Notes under the pieces: generated by a model | What the model was told of the DNA's origin: nothing | Seen by the model: only the letters and a program-made list of their open reading frames with translations | Database searches by the model: none | In this document: positions 11,341-24,017 of the stretch, one piece after another | Layout: each line of letters opens with the position of its first letter | Position numbering within the stretch: position 1 is the first letter of the stretch | Source of the DNA: Trichobilharzia szidati | Taxonomy: Eukaryota; Platyhelminthes; Trematoda; Strigeidida; Schistosomatidae | Direction: 5' to 3' | Assembly (NCBI GenBank): GCA_944472155.2 | Contig: OX235271.1 | Span: 97,477,256 to 97,541,255, forward strand | DNA: 64,000 nt | Made by a program: the position numbers and the translations under genes

Positions 11341-12770
11341 GCTAAAACTTACGTGCGAAAATTGAAAAAAAAACTTATTTTACCGCACATACAATTAAAT
11401 TAGAGCAGCAATTTCTGTGGCCTGAAAAGCCTATTATACTTAATCGTTGATATGATAATCTTTAGGTGTATATTAGTTGTACTTTTCAGCATTATGATGC
11501 TTTCCAGGTGGAAAAAGTCTCGAAATTGAATTCAAAAAGCTTATTGTAGTTTCATTTTAATGTTTTCCACATGCGCTCTATAGCAGGTATTTGTAGTTTT
11601 ACAGATGCCTGATTGAGTGAGTCATTCATTTCCATCATATTGGTTCAGTGAACGTGTGTTCATATTTGGTAAGTTGTATATAAAGCTTATTAGTACCTAA
11701 TGCTTTTCAAATATCGTATGACTGTATTGTAATAAAATGGAGAACAAAGTTGCTTAGGATTGTGAATGGATTTACGCTTACATTAAGGATCGAAATTTCA
11801 CTAAAAACCTGCAGTTTGAACGGAATATAATACCTTTTTCTACCGAGTAAGGTTACACTGGCAAATTTATTCACACTACTGGAAACTTACATAATTTGAG
11901 GAAATTCAGATGAGGAATCACTAGGATCCATTTGGGCGTCAGACAATCTCTTTGATTTACCTTGTGACTCAGCAAAGAACATCAGTGATGTGATGGATAA
12001 AGAACAAGATGACGGAATGACAACCAAATGGCAAATAATTCTAAGGTTCTTTCAGCACGTGATGAAATATGATTGCTATTCAGTGTATTCAGATAATATG
12101 CCTTCTTACCAGACTTGATTCGTTTGACAGGTCAAAAATTCCATCGAGAAATCTAGGAAAATAATTTCAAAGTTCCTCTGTTAATTTTTATTGAAAATTT
12201 CATTAGGAAATCTACCTTGAACCTAGTAGAATCTTAACGAGTCTATCATTTAAATTCAGATGATTATTTCAAATAAATTAATAGTTAGCTAGTATAACGT
12301 AATGAAAAGAGGCTGGAGAAACATGATTCACTGAACGGAAAAGGAACAGAGTAGTCGTGTAGGCATCAGATTTATGTATTTTTTATCATTTACCTCATCA
12401 GATTCTTTCTCCATAAACGAAACGACAGAAATAGGAGATACTCAGATTATGACATTTGTTCATTCTTTAAATCTTGTCTTGCTTTGTTTAAATTTATCAA
12501 GATAAAAAAATAGATAAGTGAGGGTAAAACAAGAATCAGATTAATCTGCAACTAGGTATATACATATATATATATATATATTATGACGGTGTTAGTTAAG
12601 TGAACTCCGGATTGACTTAGAGTTATTGAGTTAACCCTTAGGACGATATGAATTTGGGTGGCCACTGGTACCAACCTATCATGCGTAATGTTTCCCCTCA
12701 AAATGATTCACATTTATTCCAAGGAATGATATGTCAGTGTTTCTTTCTTTGAAAAGTTGAGATTGACTAC
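11341..12770. other. AT-rich stretch with a (TA)n run
   Basis: No family-like frame was seen. A (TA)n microsatellite lies at about 12563-12581. No tRNA-like boxes were recognised. Confidence 0.4.
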
Positions 12771-12774
12771 AGAA

Positions 12775-12895
12775 CACGAAGCTTATTGGCGATCGTGGGG
12801 TAAGCTGAAGAAGATTGCAGAGAAGAGGACAAAATGAAGATTTGCTGTTGAAGCTATGCGTTCCACTCGGATGCTAAAGGGATAGTAATAATACA
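12775..12895 (+). pseudogene. RTE-like retrotransposon, extreme 3' end fragment
   Basis: The translation HRSWGKLKKIAEKRTK followed by RFAVEAMRST and a TAGTAATAAT end resembles the C-terminus of RTE reverse transcriptases (W-x-x-L/V-x-x-x-AE-x-R, then ALCS-like and a short AT-rich microsatellite). Only about 100 bp can be supported. The upstream boundary is uncertain. Confidence 0.5.
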
Positions 12896-12899
12896 CAGC

Positions 12900-15800
12900 C
12901 ATAATAAAAGCCTAAAAGTAAGTTAGTTAATAATTGTACATGAAGATTAATCAGAAGAAAACCATTATTTCTAAAATAAAAGATACCACAGTTACTTCAA
13001 GTTAGTAAATTTATTACTTGACAGAATGTCAGGAATCTTTGAGATATTGCCAATCGGAATCCTAACTATAATAAAACTAGGTGAAGTTACCAAACCTTCA
13101 GTTTCAAAACACAAATAAAATGATTTGTGAATATTTTCACTTCAGTTACTTTTAAAAATGCACAAATAACATGCTGTGATAAAACCAAATAATGTGTCAT
13201 CTTCTATCCCAATACCCTTAGACAAAATTGATCATAGCCGGAAAAAACATCTATCAAACATAAGGAATGAAAGCACAAAACCTCTAAAATAATTTCTGAA
13301 CAACTTGAAGTCTAAATGGATCAAGAAGCACTAGATTAATATTCAAGTTTGTTCAGATGGAAGGGCGATTAGTGAAGTCTTTATGAAGTACTTCTATGAC
13401 AAACAGACGACAAAATGACAATCTCTATCGAATATTCAAAAAAATCATTGTTCTTTAAATAACTCAAAAAATAAATTTAGTCTAACACTTTTAGTCTTAT
13501 GTATTATTAAACATGCATCTACACACAACATGTAAGTTAATCTTGAACACTGGCATGAACTCAATAGACTAATTAAAATCTGTGAAGCAAATTTTTTTTA
13601 CCGATAATCCACCTTCCATAATACATTTAGTTTCATGTTCTTCTATATAGCAAAATAATTCTTCATTGTATTTAGTACTGTTAGGTGTTTTAATGTGAGT
13701 TAAGAGGAATTTTTAACATTCATACATAAGAATAGAGACATTTAACTAAAGTAATAATACTCCTCATTAAGATGTAAAAGTACGTTGAAATATTTAACTG
13801 GTTGAAGAAATGAAAATAAAAACATGGAATTTAAACTGATTTTGTGTGTGTGTGTAATAAACTCACTGAATTCATAAGGAGGTATTCACAATTTTGACAC
13901 TTGTTTTAATTGCTAATCTAATTAGAAAAGCTCGACCTTATTTTTTCACTTATTAGTGGCTTAAAAATAAAGCATACAAGTAGTGATTATTAATATTTTC
14001 GAAGTACATAGAATGATATCTTTGTTTACAACTAGTCGAGCATAAATACGTGAAACAGTCATCACTATGTGTTTGTGTATTAGCTGAAACAAGAAGGCAG
14101 TTGAAAACTGTGAATAATGCATGTCTTCAGATTCTATAGATCCATGAAACAAACTATGTGTACTATAGAACATAGCGAAAAGATTCATGTGATATAAAAA
14201 AAATTTATTTCGACCCTTTTAAGGATTGTATGAATGTAGGTAGCCTAATCAACTCTTGAAAATACTGAGAGGTAAACTATGCAACACGTTGAATAGTTTG
14301 TAAACAACTATCTGTGAGAGAAGTTTTCTAGTGCACAGAGAGTCAAGAATTTATCTGTTTGTAAACTGGGAATTAAATGGTTTATATATATATATATATA
14401 TCCTTAATCTAATAGTCGAAAGGATAAGGCTTATATAAAAATAGCGTGATACAATTTTTGGTCAACAGTTAATATATGAAACAGGCAAATATATATGATC
14501 CACTTATTTCCATTAGAAAAAACAACAACAACACTTGAGGTGATTTATTTAACTTCCAGAGAGCGTTGAGGAATATTCTCAAGTGATTCAGTTTCATAGA
14601 GAGGTGCTCACTAAAAAAGAAAACCTTAGTAAACGGAATAGTAAACGTTAATTTGAAACATACTCAATAAGTACGGCAGTTATGAGGAATATTGAAGAAA
14701 GAAAAAGGTTGTCTCTTTTAGGTGCATAAAAAGTATTGAGAACTGCCTTTGCCATGATTGTGAATCGTTTTTCCCCCCATAGAATATGAATGATTTTATC
14801 TTACAATCTGAGAAAAAGGTGTGTGTGAATGCATTTATATGAACATAACAGCACTAACCCATGAATAAGAGACTTTTTCATGAAGATTTTAATAGATTAC
14901 AGATCTACTTTAAATTTAAGGAGTTAGTCAGTTTTTTTCTTTCAGCTTCCAAAATTCCTCAGAATAATCTATCTGAAACAGCAGACTAGATTATCTGTAC
15001 AATTTGATTGCTAAATGGTTAGCAATGTAGGTGTTTAGCTTCACGTGGAAGTTACAATCTATGTGTATATTTTTCAAGTTATTCAACGAACACAATGTCC
15101 TTAATAGGCAAAAAATCAATTATTTTGATTCCTATCACACTAAAAATCTTTTACTGAAAAAGCAACAGATAAGCTGAATGACAAGTCTCTCTTAAATATA
15201 CTTAAATAATAGTTAGCTTATTTGTTTGCCTTATTTGTATGTATACCGTTAGGAGTTTTCGAAGTATACACATCGCATGCATACACGTAATAATTTCAAC
15301 AGAACAAAACATTAGAATATTATATTTGAGATAAACGAAATTTTCTGCAGATATATTTCTGAGAAATTCTTTTTCACTGCATAGAAAAAAAAGTACCCAT
15401 TGCACATCCAAATATAATACCCCAATGAAATCGAAGGACAGTTAATTCAAATTTATTTCCACTAATTTCATGTCACTTCCTCATTATCCACCTCATCTGA
15501 GATTCACTTAATTTATTTCCACTGGTATAAACAAATATGTGAATTGAATATGTGCCTAGAGTACCATGGATTGAGGCTTAGTGATAAGCGAATCCATGAA
15601 TATTTTCCTAATTATGATTAAGTGATCGGAATTCTACAATGGATTCACTCAGTGGCAAGAAAACTTTCTTCCGCAGGATAACAAATTACCCTATTGAAGA
15701 CAAGCTCGATATTTTATCTCTGTTTTTCAGAAATAAATAAGAATGTCTTAAATAACGTGCTACTTAAACGACAGTTTTGGGAAATTTCTTAATATAAAAA

Positions 15801-16080
15801 GTTTGTTTTTTATTTCTCATAGATTTAGTTTTGCATATGATTAATGTTGACTTAATCACTTTTTAATAAATATCTGCAGTTATCAATTACTATTAAAGTG
15901 TGACTGTGCTTTATCTCAGGAGAAATGAACTGGTCATTTAATGATAAATTATGTACAGATGAAAGTTTCCAAATTCATACGTTGCTGATTTTAGGCTTAA
16001 CACACATTGACTGAAAACTGTTGTGATCCCAATGAACACAGTATAATCCGTCTTCATTATATTCGTTTGGAAATGGAATC
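12900..16080. other. AT-rich stretch, nothing recognised
   Basis: It contains a (GT)n run near 13843-13856 and a (TA)n run near 14383-14401. The longest chance frames are about 70-75 codons and show no family features. Confidence 0.4.
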
Positions 16081-16084
16081 TTTG

Positions 16085-17470
16085 CTGGTTCACCGCTGCT
16101 AATTCTCTCTGGTCATCTGATCTTCAGTATGGAGCTAAGACAGCTGTTGATAACAGTCTGAAGCCTGTTGGAAAGGCCTACGGTGACGCCAGTCAAAAGT
16201 CTCTGAGCCACATAAAAGTGGTAACTGACTTGGTGTTATGTTTAAAATCCAAATCTTGTTCTTTATGCTTAGCGTAGAAGGCTTCCAGATTGATTTAAGA
16301 TTTGTGAAGGTTTTCTGATGCCGGACAGCTTTGAAATTTTCATCCGTGCAGCCTGTAGTTGAAACGATACCGTTTTTACACGTGATAGTGATTGGTGCTT
16401 GTAACTGTTGGTAAGGTATCGTCATCACTTCTTTAGCGACCAAAACACACGTGATATGGTCTGAACTCATGAAACTAATCCATGCGTTCTGCTGTATACC
16501 TAGCGTGAACTTCCTTGAGCTACTTACAGTTACGAAATGCCTCAAGGACAGCTAAAAGACAGTTTGTGGCAACGAAATCTGTAGTACTATTCAACAATCA
16601 TAATACAATAAAACGCAGAATTATCTCAACAATGCTGGTCCAGTGGATTATCAAGTGCAAAGCAAGTAGGGTAGAACAGAGTCACTTAACCCGATTCAAC
16701 CGTAAGAGACACCTGAGAATCAAGTAGAATATTCCCAACAAGGTAGGATCAAAGCTGTGTCAGCAAGGATCACACATCAAACAATTCTCGCAGACATTTC
16801 AAGGTCAGAGTGACCCCGACTCACTCAAACCAAATCGCAATCGTGAAATATCACATTAGCAATGTCATCACACAACCACAAGGATAAATGCTAAAATTAG
16901 AGGCTACACAAGAACGACGACAAATAATAAGGAGTAAGTCAGATGATATGCAGGCGTCAAAATAATGATATATAGCCCAGGAGAAAAGAGGAAAATGATT
17001 ACAGAGTTAGCTGAAAAATCCAAATAAGTACAAATATAGTGATTAGATCGTTTGGGAGTGATTTTCAAAACAATTATTCCGTTACAGCTTCTCCCTTCTC
17101 TTTGTTTACCTGAAGTCCTGTCTTTACTGCCTCTTCTACCAACCTGTGGGTTTTCATCTGTACATCTTCAAATTTGTGTGATGCCGAAGATAAGTCCTCC
17201 GTGAAGTCCAGGTCTTCCAGGGTTTTCTTATCCACCCAACATTTTTCTATCTCCTCTCTCCTGATGGTCAGTTTTATGAAACATTCCACCACAATCAAGA
17301 ATATTGTCGGCGATAGAAGGCAGCCTCACCTTATTCCTGCCTTCACTTAAAAGTCTACACTGGGCTTTTCATTGTGGATCATCTGACATGGGACATCATC
17401 ATATAGCTGTTGTTTGAGGCTGATAAAGTTTTGGGGCACTGAGGAGTGTTGAAGGCTTAGTATTAAGAAA
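16085..17470 (-). pseudogene. RTE-clade (SR2-like) retrotransposon remnant, interrupted
   Basis: Read on the minus strand from 17470 downward: SLKQQLYDDVPCQMIHNEKP, then the VKAGIR-GCLLSP block, LTIRREEIEKCW, KTLEDLDFTEDLSSASH (17190-17240), VNKEKGEAVTE. After a break, VAKEVMTIPYQQLQAPITI resumes near 16440, followed by STTGCTDENFKAVRHQKTFT, NLKSIWKPSTLSIKNKI and LLCGSETF. The catalytic FADD motif is FTED here, so one aspartate is lost. The order matches the copy at 1-1025. A segment of about 520 bp without RTE resemblance separates the two halves. Confidence 0.8.
16546..17070. other. Unidentified segment inside an RTE remnant, possible insertion
   Basis: This segment lies where the RTE reading should pass from GEAVTE to the KEVMTIP block, which are adjacent in the related copy at 290-360. 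It is less AT-rich than its surroundings and holds a 70-codon plus-strand frame (16515-16727) without recognised motifs. No terminal repeats or target duplication could be confirmed by eye. Confidence 0.4.
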
Positions 17471-17706
17471 TTTATTTGTATCTTCAAAGATACAATATTG
17501 AAAAAGAAAAAATACTTTTCACCAGGAATTTTTCTAATGGCTTTGAAATGTGACGAAATTCTGCTCCAAAGTGTCTGTAAAAATTCTGAGGCTGTCATTA
17601 TCAGTGTATAGTTGAAAGTGAATTTATCATAAATTTCCTTCTAATCTGACCAAAGATCATAAACCATTTAACAGCACAAAAATGGAAAGAAGAGATTTAA
17701 ATTATG

Positions 17707-17940
17707 GTGCGTCGGTGGTATAGCGGTTAGGACGCTCGCCGACCATGCACATGGTCCGGGGTTCGATCCACGGCCACCGACGCACTCCTTTACCTCGCTA
17801 AGCCAGAAATAATGCTGGTGAAAAGGAAAGGTTGGGCATGAGGCTAGCAACCCCATCCTGTAAAATAAACACTGCTACAGAAACTTCAAGCCATTAGCTT
17901 CAAGCCCTATGTTACATTGGGGAACGTGAAGGAAAAAAAA
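17707..17940 (+). mobile_element. SINE-B copy, nearly full length
   Basis: The head GTGCGTCGGTGGTATAGCGG contains an A box (TGGTATAGCGG), and the B box GGTTCGATCC follows about 45 bases later. The acceptor-like ends GTGCGTC/GACGCAC pair. The body reads CTCGCTAAGCCAGAAATAAT, GAAAGGTTGGGCATGAGGCT, AGCAACCCCATCC, GAAGCCCTA, then GGGGAACGTGAAGG and an A run. This is the reference body for family B, also seen at 22.2, 34.4, 41.1 and 47.8 kb. Confidence 0.85.
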
Positions 17941-17944
17941 AGCG

Positions 17945-19920
17945 TTTTGGAGGTATAATAAAATTCGTTGAAATACAATGACTGTACCATTATGAATACC
18001 TTCCTTGGTCGATTATGAAATCGTTCAGTTAACAGACTATTGAAATAGTTAAGCCACAGTTTAATGTATCAACCTATGGTGAACATGGTAACAAAACGTG
18101 GATTTTACTGAGCCAATCTAAATTCCGATTATTTTTAAAATTAAAATTAAAGTATCAAGTGTTCTGTATAACATGAAATTAACATCTTTGTAGCCATTTT
18201 TATGGCCATATTCCCAATAAATTTCCCTTTCTAATAGTAACAAATTCACAAATGCTTTTATATGTTTTATCATGTATTTGTCTGGAGTTATACATACACA
18301 AATGGAATACGATATAAAATATTTTTCGGCCTTCCGATGGCAGAAACTACTATTAAAGTTCAAAGTGAATGTAATATACAGCAATTTTTCTCACGATATA
18401 TTTCTTGATTGATCATATTACATCTTTTCGCATTATGACACAGAATATAGCGAACATAAACATTTTTCGGCTGCATATTGATGTGATCAATAAATATATA
18501 CTGTATAGAAAGTCAAGGAAAGCTAAGCAATCAAACCATCCAGCTGAGAGTATACAAAAATAGTATGATTGTTGTACCTTGGAGAAAGAAAAATATTGGA
18601 AGCCTTCATAACTGTTTTGGTTATATAAATTGACACAAAACAAATGTTTGGTGTTTTTAGTCTTCAGCGGTTTTTTAAGCAATATGGGTATGGCACTAAA
18701 ACTACTGTGAAGCCAATCAATAAACACGCAGTTAGAGAAAATTTGCCTTTTCGTTGGTCAGTGTCTGCGTCAATCCCTTGAATAGCAAAGCTAAGTGATG
18801 TTTACCTTTCTAATTATGAGATAATTTATGCTGATCATCATTAATTTACCTGTAAAAGAATTATACAAGTGCTTCAGATTTCTTATTCACAACACGTGTT
18901 TGTCCATAAACATATATATATATATACATATAAACGTACTCACTTATTATTGTGTGGTCAGTTAGGTTTATCTAGGTTGGACAATTCGATAAGCAGGACG
19001 TTTATCAAAATTAATCATAATTACTTGCATATTATAAAAGTTTCTGATGGCAACTAATCAGGGGGCAGGGGAAAAGCAATCTATATTCAAACTAATGTGT
19101 CTAGAATGAACTTTAGCTAGAGAGATTATTTGCATTGTATTAAGAATTTACAATCTGAATAAATGCAAGACTACCCCAAAATGAAAACTTTAATTTAAAC
19201 CTATTATATGATACAAAGATTTGAAATCTCAGTACTGAATAAACGCATAAATTGCTTAGATTTTAAAAAGTTGAGCGACGTCCACTTCAAATTATTTCTA
19301 GTATTTATAGTAACGCAACATGATGTCAACAGATATAATTAAAATCCCAAGAATGTGTTTGATTCCATACGGGCTTGTTTATTAGTTATGGCATAAGGCG
19401 GAGAAGTATTTTTGTACGAAATAATTAGAATAACATTTCAACCTGTTGGAATGTGTGGTATATAATAATATTTTAACCTTATATTTATATGTTTATAAAT
19501 AGTTAAGTTAGTTTGGAATTTCCCATTCACCATCAAAACTGTGCAATGAGATAAAGATTTCATATGGTATTTGACTTTTCTAAGCTGGGTACTAGGAGCA
19601 CAGTAAGTGTAAAATTTTATGTTAAATGAACTTATTTGGAAAAGCACACTGAAATAGGACTATTTACTTCATCACTGGGCTCATTTGCTGAGCAATAAAT
19701 TTTCCCTCTCTATATGGTATTGAAAACACAAAAGTGCATACACTGTTCTAAAATTACATCTAGTTGCTTTTTGTTTTCATTAAAGAATTTTGAGGTTTTG
19801 AAAGTTGATTTTAAAAAGTCTTTGGTTTAAAGAATGCCTAGGAGGCCGTTGAAAAATTAATTCATCTCAAAATTTTTGTGTGTCGATCAATGCAATATTA
19901 GGTATCAGTATTTTTTTATC
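17945..19920. other. AT-rich stretch, nothing recognised
   Basis: A (TA)n run lies near 18911-18930. Chance frames up to about 104 codons (18413-18727, minus) have low-complexity hydrophobic composition, no motifs and no neighbouring signals. Confidence 0.4.
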
Positions 19921-20164
19921 CTATAATAAATGATGCTCGCCAGTGACTGGCTATAGAACGAAGTTGCCCGGAGTTCTAGTGAGAAGTCATGAAAAGTGGG
20001 GTCCACCCACCTGGGAGTGAGAATGGAGTTCCCCCCAATGACACTGGTCAGTGGTCTCGCTAAAATCACGAATCGATAGAAGTTAGAATTCATGCACTGG
20101 TCATAAGATCGGGTCCCAGTGGCTGAATGGTATACGATTTTGCCTTTTAACTGGAAGGTCCTGG

Positions 20165-20401
20165 TGTAACAGCAAAAGGCAAGACACGGAAGCCAAGGTA
20201 TATTTTCCATTGATCATAAATCTGTTTATATATACTGTTTATGTTTTTCACCCAGTCACTTAGCGTGTGATTTTGGTTTACATTAAATGACATGAAGAGT
20301 GTTTAAATACATAGTATTCTGTAGCTAACGCAATAGTGAACTGTGGGAATATGTGGGAATAATATTCCGTTGGAACATATTGTTCGTATCACACCACCAC
20401 A
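20165..20401 (-). mobile_element. Solo LTR (second LTR family) inside SINE-A
   Basis: The segment runs TGTAACAGC to CACCACCACA; on the minus strand it starts TGTGGTGGTG and ends GCTGTTACA, the TG...CA form of LTRs. The 4-bp sequence CTGG at 20161-20164 is repeated at 20402-20405, as expected for a target-site duplication. No internal retrotransposon region is present, so it is a solo LTR from recombination. It shares only its termini with the LTRs at 43.6, 44.7 and 51.5 kb, so it is probably a related but different family. Confidence 0.7.
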
Positions 20402-20423
20402 CTGGGTTCGAACGCCAGTGGAC

Positions 20424-20473
20424 GAGTAATGCCGATGATTCCCAAACTAGGAAGAAACAGCTGTCCAGTACTC
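20424..20473 (+). ncRNA. Hammerhead ribozyme in SINE-A, one core substitution
   Basis: Stem I pairs GAGTAATG with CAGTACTC (seven of eight). The box reads CCGATGA (20432-20438), with U4 changed to C. Stem II TTCC/GGAA is fully paired around CAAACTA. GAAAC is at 20454-20458, followed by AGCT and GTC with the predicted cut after 20465. Pairing is better than in the 5.4 kb copy, but the box substitution probably weakens or abolishes activity. Confidence 0.65.
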
Positions 20474-21039
20474 CCTGGTTTTCAATGGTTCTCTAATTGA
20501 TATCAATCCGTGGTCAAACTCAAAGAATGATAAGTAGTTAAAAAAGTTATCAATTAGTTCTATTTTTATGGGAGGTAACACTTTGGGATGAAAACACAGT
20601 TTCTGCAAAACAAAGGTATACTTATCATTTACTTCCAAATACGGATCAAATATTTGAGTACGTAATCTACCGCGCGTAAAATAAAACTGTTATTTGACAA
20701 AAGAAACATTTCACGAAGCATGAAACTTTCAAATTTTTTATTTCCCATGATAAATTAGAGTAAGAATAAAGCGTGACATAAATAGTACTGCGTACATAAA
20801 ATTGACAACGCCAAAGAGACAGAATTCAAAACATTCGTATTGTTCCTACACATAGAAAGTATTTTTGCAACGTTGATTAGGATTCTCAAAAAGATAAAAA
20901 TGAAAGCAGCACTTAAAACCTCAAACTTGCTTCGTAATAAACTGTGTTGACTAAATGTTTCTGTGAAACCGACTATAAAAATAATTTACTTTCCTTAATA
21001 TCATGCAAACAATATAAAATCAAATACATTGATGAAAGT

Positions 21040-21290
21040 AAAAGGTTAGGATAGATGGGAAGCTTAGGAAAATCTAAACTATTAGATCCATGTGAGATAG
21101 GAGATCTGGATAGAACGCAGCTACTGTACTACATACAGTCACATACAACCACACAACAGGGTGGTAAATAGTGACGGTCTTAAAACCTGATATTGCAAGG
21201 TGGATAACAGGAGTGCTGTTTATCGAAGCAGTTGTCTCAACGCCCCCTGTCTAGGGAATATGTGGAAAATCTTCCTGCACTTTCCGTCAT
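21040..21290 (+). repeat. Unnamed dispersed repeat R1, copy 1
   Basis: The blocks GAAGCTTAGGAAAATCTA, ACGCAGCTACTGTACTACAT and ACAGTCACATACA...ACAGGGTGGTAAATAGT recur in the same order, with divergence, at 32690-32890 (AAAGCTTAGTAGAATCTATA, CTAGCTACGGTACTATATAC, GGTCACAGTAGG, ATAGGGTGCTGCATAGT). No coding or tRNA-like signal is evident. Family unknown. Confidence 0.5.
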
Positions 21291-21299
21291 ATAAAAAGA

Positions 21300-22235
21300 G
21301 ATGAACTTGAACTATAACTACCGATTTTTAAAGTTTTAAGGTCATATCTGATACGATTTTAAATGAAATTGTGTTCAGAATGTCATTTACTAAATAATAC
21401 TCAGTGTGTAGTCTACATAATGAAAATATAATGTGGAATAACACAGTTAAAGTAGAGATGAGCTGGAAACAGATTTTACATAATCCTCCAAAACTCAGCT
21501 GTAATTTAAAATTTCTGTGTTTGACAGTATTAACCCCTGACTATGATTGATGATTTTTCGAAAATTCTCTCTGAACTTAAAATGTATAATCAACATAACA
21601 GTCTTTCGATAGAAGTTAGCATGTGGTTAACTGGAGAGGCTCATACCATATTTAAAATTATTTTATTGAATTTACGATAACGAAACTGAGTTAGGTGAAA
21701 CCCTAAACTTAGACTCACACTCTTATTAGCAATAAGCAACTCCTATACCTTATATCTCTTTAAAACCACGACTTTTTGTGGTATGAGTATTACAAACAGA
21801 AAAATTTCAAGCTTCGTTTTGCACTGGCACCTAATTTTTATACAGAATTTATCTTGCCAGTTACAAGACTGATATCAGAACAGCTTTCAAGATGATATAA
21901 AAAACCGTCAGGGCCGCATGCTGTAATATTAAGCCCCTCTGTGTGTACAAAAACAATTTCTTATTATCCTTAACCTACGTCGGTAACACTTAATTGATTA
22001 TATCACCAACAGTAGTGTTAATTATTTTTCTTCTTATTCTTGAATCTTTTGTTGTTTCATTTGATTGAATAATTGGCCTTTCGTTTTTTCAATTTTTACA
22101 TTAACTGATTAGACCAGTAAATGTTTGATTAGATTGTTTGAAATGTATTGTTTAAATACATCACACTATTCAGATAAACTTTGTCTTCCTAATAATGCTG
22201 TCCGAATTTATTAAACGGACTTATTGTTTTTAAAA
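21300..22235. other. AT-rich stretch, nothing recognised
   Basis: No repeat shared with the rest of the window and no family-like frame was recognised. Confidence 0.35.
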
Positions 22236-22238
22236 TGT

Positions 22239-22475
22239 GTGCGTCGGTGCCACGGAGGTAGAACGCTCGCCAGCCACTCATGTGGTTCAGGGTTCGATCC
22301 CTGGACGACGCACTGCTAAACTTCGCTTAGCTGGTAATAAGCCCTGAGAAGAGGGTAGGTTAATCGTGAGACTAGCAAACCCATCTCCTAAAAATAAACA
22401 CCACAGTGCTACTAAAACTTAAGATCTCTAGCTTGAAGCCCTATTTTGCACTGGGAAAGCAAAGGAATAAAATGA
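22239..22475 (+). mobile_element. SINE-B copy
   Basis: The head GTGCGTCGGTGCCACGGAGG runs to CCTGGACGACGCAC, with B box GGTTCGATCCC. The body has TTCGCTTAGCTGGTAATAAG, GGTAGGTTAATCGTGAGACT, AGCAAACCCATC, AGCTTGAAGCCCTAT and CTGGGAAAGCAAAGG, then an A-rich end. The imperfect pair TTATTGTTTTTAAA before and AATTGTTTTAAA after may be a decayed target duplication. Confidence 0.8.
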
Positions 22476-22479
22476 AATA

Positions 22480-24015
22480 ATAAATTATAATAATTGTTTT
22501 AAATTCCATGACTGCTAAATGCATTCAATATTTACTTAGTCTTGTTTTAAGAGGTAGTTTACCTTTTCATTTTTCAGAATTATTTTTATATATCTACGAT
22601 TGTAAGATAAGTAAAGAGGCCAGTAAATTGTTTAGGAATCTTACAAACTTAATTTGTTGCACAGAATCCTGTTACTCTAACATTTATATTACTGTAAATG
22701 TACCTGTAAGGTAGATGAATGCACATCATAGGAGTACAAGCACATTCCACCGTATATTTTCATTTGTTGGTATAAGTTTTGTTGAATTTGACTTAAAATT
22801 ACAAACAAAAAGTGTATCATCTGTCCTTTATTCTCACACTAAACTATTTCATGAACTATGTGATTGATGACATTAATAGATTTTGACTTGGATTACAAAA
22901 CAGAGAGGGACGGCCTAATACTAGGCATTTGTTGGTTAACAGTTACGTCTTGATTGTTTAAAAAAATATATATATCAGATAAGGATGAGAATTTTATTAA
23001 TTTTTTAGAAATTATCGCACCAAGATGCATACCTCTTGAACAGTCAAATCCTTTGTTAAGCTATCTATCATATCCTTACTTTCACAAGTTGAATTAATCC
23101 CACAGAGAAATTGTGCATAGCTATTTTTTGCATAGCTTTATTTTATTAACTGTGAAATCTGGAAAAAAAAGTCTTTTTCAAAGAAAAAGTATCGAAAACT
23201 CACCCATAGCATAATGTATAGAGAAGTAGACAAGTCAGGTGATGTTGTTCTTGGTAAATTTCAAATTTAAGCCGATTAACCAAATTTTAATTTTTCTAAT
23301 CTTTTTCATACACATACGGATATATCAGGCATACATGTAGGCACTTTTGCAACAACATAAAAAGCAAAAGCATTAAAAATTTAAGTTCAACTTCACACCA
23401 TGTGATGTATTATGAAGTACTGGTTGATTTAAAAAAATGTGATTCAAACAAAAAACCTGTTATTCTTTCATCTCTAGCATTCCGATTGGAATATAGGGCT
23501 TAACATTTTTCCTAAATTTTCAGCAGTAATGATATCGTTTTACGGAATGGATTGGCTAGATTAACGCCAAAGTTCCCTCTCCTTTCCTGCATTTATTAGG
23601 AATTAGTGAAATAGATTAGGTGTAAGAGTGTGTCAATCCTCCCACATGACTGGTAAATATTCTCCCATTGAACCACCGGAGCGAAAAAGCGTTATCTGCT
23701 AAACTATCGGGTCACTAATGAAAGGTATACGAGTGTGTCAGCCTGGAATTGAACTCAAAACATGAGAGTAGTTGGGTAAAATTCCACTGAAGAACAATTG
23801 ATGTACTAGCTTTGATTTATATTAGAACTAAATGTTCAGCCTCTGTTAACATTTCGTTTCCTACTACGGACAATTAGGTGATGTCACATGATTAAGATGG
23901 TAGCTAGCACTGTAATTAGGTGACAACACTACTTACTGCGGATTCACATGCACTCAGATGACGAATCACAAATGCGACATAAAACACCTCGTGGATTTCA
24001 CTGCTAACCACCATT
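22480..24015. other. AT-rich stretch with one possible old SINE
   Basis: Mostly unrecognised. At 23545-23780 the minus strand keeps a B-box-like sequence (TTTTGAGTTCAATTCCAGGC) next to GTGTGTCAGCC, and 'gaaccaccgg...' where a head should be. This could be a very old tRNA-headed SINE. Confidence 0.3.
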
Positions 24016-24017
24016 AA

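Larger units (their letters stand above)
19925..20540 (+). mobile_element. SINE-A, full-length copy split by a solo LTR
   Basis: The leader starts near GATGCTCGCCAGTGACTGGC and continues through TCTAGTGAGAAGTCATG and CACGAATCGATAGAAG. The A box is TGGCTGAATGG (about 20120). The sequence stops at GGTCCTGG (20157-20164), where an LTR of 237 bp interrupts. It resumes at CTGGGTTCGAACG (20402 on), containing the B box, then the hammerhead at 20424-20473 and the tail to about 20540. The A and B boxes are separated by the insertion, so the internal Pol III promoter is broken. Confidence 0.8.

Noticed and set aside
14383..14401. (TA)n runs as TATA boxes
   Set aside because: They are microsatellites spread over the window with no linked gene start.
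17707..17783. Possible genuine tRNA gene (acceptor stem, A and B boxes)
   Set aside because: The same head with the same downstream body recurs at many places with mutations, so it is a SINE head. The anticodon arm does not fold convincingly.
18413..18727. Minus-strand 104-codon frame as a small membrane protein
   Set aside because: Composition is low-complexity Phe/Ile/Lys-rich, as expected from AT-rich DNA, and no motif or splice context supports it.
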